Source: Amanita rubescens
Lineage: Eukaryota; Basidiomycota; Agaricomycetes; Agaricales; Amanitaceae
Direction of reading: 5' to 3'
Length of the DNA stretch: 25,069 nucleotides
Assembly: GCA_015039365.1 (NCBI GenBank)
Contig: WION01000670.1
Coordinates: forward strand, 1 to 25,069
In this document: positions 8,629-25,069 of the stretch, piece by piece
How the letters are laid out: every line of letters begins with the position of its first letter
How positions within the stretch are numbered: the stretch's first letter is position 1
Program-made: the position numbers and the translations under genes
Notes under the pieces: model-generated
What the model was told of the DNA's origin: nothing
Database searches by the model: none
The model's input: the letters and a program-made list of their open reading frames with translations, nothing else

Positions 8629-8874
8629 TCAGGTAGCATCGGTGTGTATTTCGATGCTAGTTACGAAAGAGATGAGTTCCGGAAAGTCGGTTAGCAAGTT
8701 GAGGAGACGGGTGGGCGCGGCAGGGAAGGAGAGACGAATCTTCCGAAAGAGCAGCGGGTGTGCTAGGGGGCGCAGTAGTCGGGCAGCGTGCGCGCACGCA
8801 GCAAGTGAGTCTGCATCTCCTGCAAGACTTTGGACGATTTGATCGACTATTTCAACAGGAAGCTTCGCGGTCAT
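8629..8874 (-). pseudogene. F-box-like N-terminal fragment (81 residues)
   Basis: ATG at 8874 opens LPVEIVDQIVQSLAGDADSL followed by AACAHAARLLRPLAHPLLFRKIRL, the usual F-box helix pattern of mushroom F-box proteins. F-box domains bind Skp1 in SCF ubiquitin ligases. The frame stops after TSIEIHTDAT. Members of this type normally run for several hundred residues with a leucine-rich body, and no continuation is readable before the APH-like gene starts about 100 bases on. I therefore read it as a truncated remnant, though a short gene with a missed intron is possible. It is 155 bases downstream of the PGAP1 stop, on the same strand. Confidence 0.5.
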
Positions 8875-9028
8875 TCGAGTCGCTGGGTATGAAGCTTGAA
8901 GAATGGCGCAGGGATGAGTCGGTTACTAATGCAAATGCATTGATAAAGGCAGGATGTGTGCCTTTGCTCGTTTAGTAAACTTGAAATACATGTCTGAACT
9001 ACTTTTGACAAGGTCCTTCTGTAATAAC

Positions 9029-12000
9029 TCAACGGCCTCCCAAATATGTACGACCTACTCTTGCAATCACTATAACAGCAAAGGCACCACTTGCACCATT
9101 GAATACATCATAAGCTCGTCGTGATCCAATAAGAAAAGCCGTCAATGCGACAACAGCTAAAGCCCAGCGTACAGAGATTTTTGTCTCCAAACTGCTATAC
9201 CAATTCATTATCTCTTGTTATAATCATGTAGAATATTCACGTGCCTATGCTTAATGAAGAGAGGCCCCGACGTCCACGATGCAAAGTCAACCAGGATAAG
9301 GAACGGCGCAACAATTAGGAAATTGTGGTCACCGTCGAACGGTGTTGTATACCCAGCTGTGGCGAGCGTTCGCACCCACACAGCGAGTACCGGAGCTGCT
9401 AAAGGAAGCAACCACGTCATGAAAAGTAGTAAATGCCAGTTGTGTCTATCGTTGTTAATTTGTTCACGTAGAGATGGCTTCCGATTGGAATGCGAAAGCG
9501 TCTCGCCAGTGGATCCATTGCTAGGTACTAGTGGAATTGCAGCTTCCTCCGCAGGTGGCGGAGGGTGATGCTCTAATGGAGATAAAGCACAGGTATGCAA
9601 GTGTATCATCCATGCACCGAGAAACGCGACCTGCCAAGGTATTAATAAGAATATAGAGAGGAAAAGGATGCCCATGGAAACGATGGTCGTTCTCCGCATT
9701 CCTGCCTCTTCTCGGCGTCTAGGTAAGATGCCTTGGTAACAATGTAAGCAGTAGACGATGCGACCTACCTGCCATTGAAGAGCCTCCTGAATCTCCCAAC
9801 CAACCACGCAAGGCTAGCTAATAGCCACCAGCTAACACATACCAATCCACTTGACATGACTAGCAATAGGGGTGCGATCATCAGAAACGAGGTGTCACCG
9901 GCATTTCCGAGAAAGTACCGAGGGGGTAGAGGCAATATGGACATCAAAACAGAACACACGAGAAGACCTGGGAGGTCTCGACGGATATAACTCAATAGAG
10001 ATTCATGAACGGTTGGAACAGCTGCCGATAGTCAATTCAACGTATTTGAGGAGAATCCACACCCACCTCTTGTCTTATCTGCGATGCCCCAAGCGTTGAA
10101 CATGAGCAATGCGGTGATGCCCGTAGACCAGATGACGACGGTTGTTGGGTATCTGGTAAACCAACGCCCTACTGTTGCTGACCAGTCGATCTCGACCGTA
10201 AGTATCAAAGGTCCACATGTCTGCCGCACTACCGAGTAAACAGTAAAGTTGAGGCCAGGACGCGCAGGCGGGATCCAAGAATCGATAAATGGGGCGGGAG
10301 AGTGAGTGTGGAGAAGAAGCCGACGATTCGGAGAGTGATGAAGCGGAAAATAATGCGTTTCGTCTGGGTGTGGAGTATGGAGGATTATCGGAGACAGAAA
10401 CGCATCTAGACGACAAGCGTTAGGTACCGAGTAGAAGTTGAATAGAAAACAAGCATACCAGCACACGCATCGCGGGGGTAGTTGGGGGTTACTCTATAGA
10501 CAATTAAAGCATGCTGCTCCGCTCTCTGCAAGGTAACACTCGTGCTCAGTGCGTTGCCACTCAACGTCAACTTTGGTTTCGCTCCGAGCCAAAGAGCTAG
10601 ACAATTCCATGAGACTAGCAAAAGATGAATGGATAGTTAACCCTTACCCGCGGTACTTGTTTGCAAGTCGAGAACCTGTTCGTGGCTGAACCCGCCGATG
10701 ACCCATCCCCGCCCATCGCCATTCTCAACCCGGACACCCACCCAATTCCTGCCAGCTGGAAAACCGGAGACTTCCGCTTCGTATACAGCGACACCCTCAG
10801 ACTCGTCTGAGCCCTCCCTAGGAACTGGAAACACTTGCCCAGAGACTGGGTTCGGAATAAGCCTGAGGGTGGTAGGTTTAAGCGAACGACACTCAGTCAA
10901 AGAGCAGGAGTAGACAGAGACCGTAAACGGTAAGGCGTTTTGTGGTGATACAGGTCCAATGGAGCCTTGCGATACAAACAGCACGAACTTGCCCGAATCG
11001 CCTGCAGTTGAATTCCGTGGAATCGGCAAGAGGTACATAACTGAACCCATGGGTTGTTCCACGGTGAGATGTGAACCCTCCGGAATCATTTGGTATGCCG
11101 ACTCGTCAAAATCTCTGAGAGTATCATCACCGTTTCCAATCCCTGGCGGTAGTGTATGTCCGTCGCGTAACCATTTGTCCAATACAAGCCCACGGCCTTT
11201 TGGATTGCTCGCCGCGCCGAGTTCCAGAGCAGCCCTTGCGATCCGCCATCGAACTTGGTGACACCATACCATTTCCTGATGACCGACACCTGTCCATGCG
11301 CCTTCCAACGCGGAGGTAAAGACTGTTTTGCGGTAAAGGTCTCCTCCTGCGATAAGAGGCAGTATGCACGATTCAGATGGGATCATCATGTCCGTCGCGC
11401 CTCCACAAAGCGACACCATCGGAGTTGGATCCGAGAACAGAGTTTGCGTATTTGCGTGGTATATCTCGTCAACGCGAGCATCAAACCTTGCCGGTGGAAG
11501 TGTATGTGGTGCCGACATAGTCAGAATGGCAGAAATGCGATTCGAAGGGAGCAGAGACGTCGCGACTATTCCTCCCATCGAGTGGCCCATCACGATAATC
11601 GAAGTATTCGGAGGGTACAAGGTTAAAATGTATTCAATTGCGCTAGAGGTGTACGAAATTTGTGACTTGAGCGTAGATCCATGGAAAGCAGACAAATCTT
11701 CGTTAAATTCAACTGGTTAAAAACGACAAGTTAGACACCCGAATAAGTCGCGAGACATAGAGCCGCTCCGAAAACGCCGGAAGCGAAACGCGGAACTAAT
11801 AAGGAAATACCGCACCTGCAAAGAAGTCGAGCGGCTTCAGAGACCGAGAGGTAAACTCAGGTGAAACGACACGGGGAGACGAATAGTATTGTCGAGTGGC
11901 GGAGGATGCAATGGAGCGTATCTGGTGAGACGAGCCAGCGTTTCCTGGAATGAACAGGACTGGTGTGCTCTCCTTTGAAATCTATGCGCGTTTTACATTA

Positions 12001-12269
12001 GTACAGAAACATCATCATACATAGGATGAGCTCACCTGATTGGCATCCCATCCGACTTCCCTGTACAACCATAGCGAATATCTACCTCCCAAAGGCGTGT
12101 GCGAGCTATTGAACTGAGACTCCAGGACGTATGATGGAGACATCCATGACATTCGACATCCTTGAGGGGAGAGGTTTCGTGAGACGTCAGAATAGGTCGA
12201 GTAAAGTAGCGCCAACAATACTAAAAGGGAGAATAAACCAAGACCTATAGGCCGTACGAATCTGAGCAT
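9029..12269 (-). CDS. BST1: GPI inositol-deacylase, PGAP1/Bst1 family
   Basis: Eight exons: 12269-12036, 11981-11816, 11712-10648, 10596-10459, 10405-10067, 10021-9769, 9718 to about 9245, and 9194-9029; about 944 residues. This ER membrane lipase removes the acyl chain from GPI-anchor inositol, which lets GPI proteins leave the ER. Evidence: an N-terminal membrane segment (PIGLGLFSLLVLLALLYSTY), PVLFIPGNAGSSHQIRS, the serine elbow GHSMGG at about residue 177, a likely acid in GGATDMMIPSE, and a likely histidine in GVGHQEMVWCHQV. Several hydrophobic segments fill the C-terminal half. An upstream GTG at 12278 is not used as start. The last intron is odd: the GT donor at 9240 gives the wrong phase, while a GC donor at 9244 keeps frame (see findings). 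Other joins all agree in phase. Confidence 0.9.
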
Positions 12270-12573
12270 GGTGCTCACATGAACGTGGCTAAAGGTCTCA
12301 CAACTGGTCGCCCTTCACACCAAAATCAATTTACAACTTATTGACATTGTGCACATTCTCAATTCTCAATTCATATTGCGTTCAAGAAATAATTTATCTC
12401 AAATAGCCCCAATCAACGAGAATGTGAGACGTGCGTCACGTTTGGCTTATAATAAGTCGAATTGTACGGTGATGCGAGAGTACGTGCGACGAAGTTATAT
12501 GTACGAGGGGATAATGCAGGAGGTAATGATAAGCAGCGAGGTGAGGCACGAGAAAACACAAGAGAGGTTTGAT
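12270..12573. other. Spacer between the PGAP1 start and the 14-3-3 stop
   Basis: About 300 bases holding the PGAP1 promoter and the 14-3-3 3' end, both for minus-strand genes. A plus-strand frame at 12349-12615 shows no family features and overlaps the end of 14-3-3. No distinct regulatory motif recognised. Confidence 0.5.
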
Positions 12574-13495
12574 CTACTCGTCAGCGGCATCGCCGGCCTC
12601 ATCTTTGGCATCTGAAGGTTTGTCAGCTAAGCCACGATCAGCACGTCCTTTATAGAAAGAATTCAGATAACTTACCAGAGTCTTGCATGTCCGAAGTCCA
12701 GAGAGTCAAGTTATCCCTCAGCAGTTGCATGATTAATGTCGAGTCCTTGTAGCTTTCTTCCGAAAGGGTGTCGAGTTCTGCGATAGCATCGTCGAAAGCT
12801 TGCTTAGCAAGGTGACAAGCCCGGTCGGGACTGTTAAGGATTTCGTAGTAGAATACCGAGAAGTTAAGAGCTAGACCAAGTCGGATGGGGTGTGTGGGAG
12901 GAAGCTCTGTCACAGCGACATCAGAAGCTGCCTTGTACGCCTCCAGTGACTTGTCGGCGCTCTCTTTGCGCTTGTCGCCGGTGGCAAACTCGGCCAGGTA
13001 ACGGTGGTAGTCACCCATCCTGACGTGGCGATTAGTCAAGGCATGCATATACCGCGACATTCAACCTACATCTTGTGATAGAAGACCTTGGATTCTCCTG
13101 AAGCGGCGGATGGGATGAGGTGCTTGTCGAGCACTGCAAGAATATCCTCGCAAATCTTTGCAAGCTCCGACTCGATCTTCTCCCTGTAGCTCTTGATCAT
13201 TTGCACCTGGGCCTCGTTGCCCTTTGATTCTTCTTTCTGTTCAATGGAAGACACGATACGCCAAGACGCCCGTCGGGCACCGATCACGTTCTTGTACGCA
13301 ACGGAGAGCAAATTACGTTCCTCGACTGTAAGCTCCTGGTCAGACGACGCAACTGACTTCATGTTCTCGACCATCTCTGTAGCATTCCTTTCAGTCGATA
13401 CGGAGCATAGGATACTAATGCCACTGACCTTCATAACGCTCAGCCTGCTCAGCGAGCTTGGCGAGGTAGACGGAATCTTCACGGGACACGGGCAT
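12574..13495 (-). CDS. BMH1: 14-3-3 protein
   Basis: Four coding exons: 13495-13429, 13376-13070, 13019-12676 and 12611-12574, with introns of 52, 50 and 64 bases. The joined ORF is 251 residues, the usual length. The protein is a dimeric adaptor that binds phosphoserine/threonine motifs in signalling, cell-cycle and checkpoint proteins. Seen directly: the N-terminal [20 protein letters not shown], the first family signature [16 protein letters not shown] (with phosphate-binding Lys and Arg), the phosphate-pocket Arg-Tyr in [12 protein letters not shown], and the second signature [21 protein letters not shown] in two overlapping parts. The acidic tail is [12 protein letters not shown]. The start directly follows an acceptor-like AATAG, suggesting a 5' UTR intron. 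The name BMH1 follows yeast; fungi often have two paralogues and I cannot tell which this is. Confidence 0.97.
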
Positions 13496-13615
13496 CTATT
13501 GTTGCATACTGAGCGTCTTCGCGTGTATCGACGCGTCGAACACTTACATTTAATAAAATAAAGACTATAAAAAATGGAATGTAAGGCGCTATGAGGAGGG
13601 CAGGATGAAACTCAC
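13496..13615 (-). other. Probable 5' UTR intron(s) of the 14-3-3 gene
   Basis: On the minus strand, GTGAGT begins at 13615 and TTTTTTATAG ends at 13565. After 17 bases (13564-13548) a second GTAAGT begins at 13547 and runs to AATAG, which ends at 13496 directly before the ATG. This could be two introns of 51 and 52 bases around a 17-base noncoding exon, or one 120-base intron. Transcript data are not available here. Confidence 0.5.
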
Positions 13616-15105
13616 CTTTGACGAGGGTGTGACGGTGATAGACGTGGATGGGTGAAAGCTAGCCGATACTAAAATCTTGCCTAAATTAAAGCAGCTTGGG
13701 CAGAGGGTTAAACGGCACGTGATCTACCCCAGGGCGTAGGGTTCCGCATCATATTACGTAATGTTCCGGTGGAACATTCCGCGTTCCCCGAAGAGATAAT
13801 GCCATGCTATGGCAACCCTCGGGACAACATAAGGAAAAGAAGACTACCATTCATCCTATTGTAGACAGGACGACTAGTATTTTGTGCTTTGTGCGCCGGC
13901 GTAGGGATTGAGTCTTGGTCAACAGCTTTCATGATAAGGAAGCCCAAATATGGCACCGGCGTTACTTCAACCGGTCACAATATAATCAAACTCCCGCCAA
14001 CGCCTTGGGAGAATTGAGTAACTGACCCCCCGGAATGGCTTTCCATATAGCGTCGCATACCTATGCGTGTGCTGTACGAAAAGGCTCGGTTTACGAGGTT
14101 GACATGCTAAACATTCATTCATTTGCCGCCCGGATAGAATGGACTACAGCGCCATAACGATCAACGGGTCTGAGATAAAGAGCATATTGGACATGGGAAT
14201 GGTTAACGAAGATGAGAATCAACGCTTATGCACACGTTTAGACGTCAGACGCCATCATTAAATTTCTTTTTCCGTCACGGGTCCATTTAAGCACGCGAGG
14301 GCGTTTATTATGGCAAGACCCGTCTAAGTATATCATGACTCACGATGCAAATCGGTGAGAAAGCAGAGACGTATGATCGTATACGGTTTAATGTTATCAT
14401 GGTTTGATGAAACGCAGACCCAAGGGACGGGCTGCGGTAACTAAACATAGAATTGCAGAAAGAGGATCCCGTAAATGAAGTTTCCTCAGGCTGGCCGATC
14501 TGAGCCCGAAACGCAGAGGTACAGGCTTGTTTGGAACATCTATAGGATTCTAATAAAACACTGGCTTTTACTGTGCCGGCTTTCCCTGATAACGATAGCG
14601 TTAGTTCGGTCCAGCAGAGGCTTAAAAATATTCACTACCTTAATCAATGATGCAACCCCATAGACTGTTGAAAACATTCCGACGACGAAGATTGTACCAA
14701 ACGTGCCTGAATATGCAACGTCAAACGCGGAATACAAGTTGACCGAAAAAAACTGACCAACGTAGAGCTTTGATCGCGGCAAGCGCCACATTACATTTCT
14801 TGTATCGCTCTACAGTGTCAATTGCCGCGTCAGTTCCATTAAATACGGTACTCCGGGGGATTGGGAGCTAAGGAGTAAGGAGAGCGGTAATACCTGGTAA
14901 ATCCTCTGCTTCTCGGTGATGTTATTGGGTTCTGAGATTACTCCCGTTATGCCTAATACAATGAAACGAGACTGTAAAGCTTACTGTTGTAAAGTGGATT
15001 GAGGAGAATCATGTTGAAGGTTGCTTGAATTGTTCTGGCGCGTTGGAAAGTAGGGACGGGAAGTCACGGCTGCGGTGTTTGACGCTGTTTGTCTACGCCT
15101 TGCCG
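13616..15105. other. Divergent intergenic region between 14-3-3 and YAF9
   Basis: About 1.5 kb between two divergent housekeeping genes, so both promoters should lie here. It includes a CACGTG E-box at about 13716-13721 and a cluster of TTCC/GGAA blocks at 13763-13786. Small frames at 14475-14663 (plus) and 14540-14791 (minus) overlap each other and show no known motif. I see no tRNA, transposon ends or long repeat. Confidence 0.5.
13763..13786. promoter_or_regulatory. Heat-shock-element-like cluster upstream of 14-3-3
   Basis: The sequence GTTCCGGTGGAACATTCC followed by GCGTTCC contains a perfect GTTCC/GGAAC inverted repeat and one correctly spaced GAAnnTTC pair. The other spacings are not canonical for heat-shock factor. 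It is about 150 bases upstream of the proposed 5' UTR intron of 14-3-3. Function is inferred only. Confidence 0.25.
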
Positions 15106-16014
15106 ATGTCAAGCAGCGACCGCGTTCGCGTCAGGGTGCGTCGATTTCAATCTTTTCCTATCTTCTTCTCATATTCCGTCAGGGAGTAACGATACACAGA
15201 CCTTTGATTTATGGAAACACTGCTTGTTTGTTGACCACTGAAGAGAAGAAAAATGCACCTCCAGACCATACGCATAGGTGGACTGTTGCCGTCCGTAGTG
15301 CCGCCTCCGCCCAGGGCTCTGATATAGTCGGAGGAGCTGATGATATCAGCTACTTCATCAAGCGAGTTACTTTCAAGCTGCACGATACCTATCCCAATCC
15401 GACGCGAAGTGTGTAGGCTGTTACTCCCCGTTACTCCATCCTTTTTAACTTACAACTTTAGCCATCGAAAAACACCCCTTTGAAGTTACAGAAACAGGGT
15501 ATGTACTATTCTATGTTTTAACGTTATAATTAAAGCTTCGGCTAGTTGGGGCGAGTTTGAAGTCCAAATTCGGATCACCTTCGTGCCAGAGGCTGGAGAA
15601 AAGAATCTCACTCTTTATCACCATATCAAACTACATCCATGGACAACCACTGCAGCAGGAGAACAGGCTGAAAATGCTTCCACCAACGCACTTGACGAGC
15701 CCGTCCATTCATGGCAATACGATGAAATCGTCTTCAGCGATCCTTACCAAAACTTTTTGAACCTCTTAACCCAACACCCACCCACTCCGCTGCCGAAAGC
15801 TAAAACGAAACCTGTACCCTTCCACCTTTCTAATCCTGGTTCACTGGAAGCGTCTAAAGGTGGTTTACCTGAATTCACTATCGTGATGGAGAAAGAGGAG
15901 TGCGACCGCTTGGAAGAGGCGAAGAAATCCATTCTGGCCGAGCAAACGCGATGGAAGGAAATCCTTCTTGAGAAGGAAAAGGAACTTGAACAACTTCAAA
16001 AACAAGCTGGATGA
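15106..16014 (+). CDS. YAF9: YEATS-domain protein Yaf9/GAS41
   Basis: Four exons: 15106-15135, 15183-15408, 15462-15498 and 15546-16014. Introns are 47, 53 and 47 bases, and the joined ORF is 253 residues with all phases in agreement. Yaf9 is a shared subunit of the NuA4 acetyltransferase and the SWR1 H2A.Z-exchange complex, and its YEATS domain binds acylated histone lysines. Seen: PLIYGNTACLLT, HTHRWTVAVRSA, ISYFIKRVTFKLHDTYPNP, HPFEVTETGWGEFEVQI (the GWGEF segment holds an aromatic-cage Trp), and LYHHIKLHPW. The C-terminal 45 residues are charged heptad-like sequence (ECDRLEEAKKSILAEQ), the coiled coil used for complex assembly. The start MSSSDRVRVR sits in a 30-base first exon; the longer frame from 15075 has no homology and would retain the intron. 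Confidence 0.95.
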
Positions 16015-16610
16015 GGTGTTATATCAGGTTTGGTATGTGTACGAGCGGATGTTTAATCATGGTGATAATAATGATATATCCAGTCAACCAGACTTTGTCC
16101 AATCATATTCGCGATGGATCCTGTCTTGCAGAAGAAATCCGGATGACCTACCTCTTTTGTCATACTGCCCGTGATGAAGGGATAGAATACGAAGCGTTCA
16201 AGGTGATCACGGGTATAGGCCTCAACGTGGATTTACTTTGGAACTCTTATTTTCTTGACACAATTAGGCGGACTCTTGGAGTACCATTGTCATATCCGAG
16301 TTAGCATCATGTAGGTTAATATATACAGCTTGTTTTTAAGGGCTTGACGACTCGGAAAGCCCTCGTATTAAAAAATGCAGACAGTGAAACTTCAGAGGAC
16401 TAAAAATGAGTGACTTGTTAAGAAGATGAAGATAAATGGAGTGCTGACCGGTGGTTCGACTCGCTCTGCTAGTTTCCTCTGGACACGGAGGAGCGTGACA
16501 TTGATTGTGACATGCGCGTAACGCTTCGCGAAGCGCGTCCCAAGGCCTGAGATGACCTGGCCGCAACCCCTTGCTCGTTTCCTAAATCTACTAATGTTAA
16601 CGACAAAGTC
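16015..16610. other. Spacer between YAF9 and ATR
   Basis: About 600 bases with the YAF9 3' UTR and the ATR promoter, both genes on the plus strand. A 7-base stem AGGGCTT/AAGCCCT (16339-16345 with 16357-16363) follows a TTTTTA run and may mark the YAF9 3' end region. A frame at 16011-16304 overlaps the YAF9 stop by four bases but has no recognised features. Confidence 0.45.

Positions 16611-25069
<8,459 letters not shown>

Noticed and set aside
14475..14791. Two overlapping small ORFs on opposite strands in the 14-3-3/YAF9 divergent region; the minus one looks hydrophobic.
   Set aside because: No recognisable family, no splice partners found, and only one of an overlapping pair could be real. 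Left as intergenic.
16011..16304. 97-codon frame starting four bases before the YAF9 stop.
   Set aside because: Sits in the expected 3' UTR, no recognised features, and reinitiation on a fungal mRNA is not supported by anything seen.
16450..16475. GGTTCGACTC, resembling a tRNA T-loop.
   Set aside because: Neighbouring bases do not form T, D or acceptor stems, so no tRNA cloverleaf can be drawn.

Overview
The window looks like nuclear DNA of a basidiomycete fungus, probably an agaricomycete. Genes are split by many short introns (44-60 bases, GT..AG). There is a FunK1-type kinase, a PGAP1/Bst1 GPI inositol-deacylase, a 14-3-3 protein, a Yaf9 YEATS protein and an ATR/Mec1 kinase, and a fungal LTR retroelement. 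I see no bacterial operons, rRNA, tRNA or CRISPR array.

Layout. 1-526: 3' end of an unrecognised plus-strand gene. 761-6306: a minus-strand FunK1 kinase gene cut in two by a 3,472-base LTR retroelement (1049-4520) with a 5-base target duplication. The element carries a gag ORF but no pol. 7575-8525: a small APH-like gene on the minus strand, with a 31-base direct repeat at its start and again beyond its end. 8629-8874: an F-box N-terminal fragment. 9029-12269: PGAP1/Bst1, minus strand, 8 exons. 12574-13495: 14-3-3, minus strand, 4 coding exons. 13616-15105: a 1.5 kb divergent intergenic region. 15106-16014: YAF9, plus strand, 4 exons. 16611-25069: ATR/Mec1, plus strand, 24 exons plus the first bases of a 25th. 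It runs off the window inside the FATC tail.

How the genes relate. The right half is ordinary housekeeping: phospho-protein binding (14-3-3), chromatin (Yaf9 of NuA4/SWR1) and DNA-damage signalling (ATR). PGAP1 works in ER processing of GPI anchors. The left third is accessory: an expanded fungal kinase family member, an APH-like gene, an F-box remnant and a recent retroelement insertion.

Most notable points. (1) Taking out the element plus one target copy rejoins the FunK1 reading frame exactly, and the two LTRs differ only by one 11-base tandem unit and one terminal base, so the insertion is recent. (2) The ATR gene is fully traceable but has three +1 frame breaks within about 300 bases that together restore frame, plus a fourth near the 3' end. 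(3) ATR contains a clear GC-AG intron, and PGAP1 may contain another. I did not find a wholly new biological system. Exon joins were worked out by hand from frame, splice signals and remembered family features, not by alignment.
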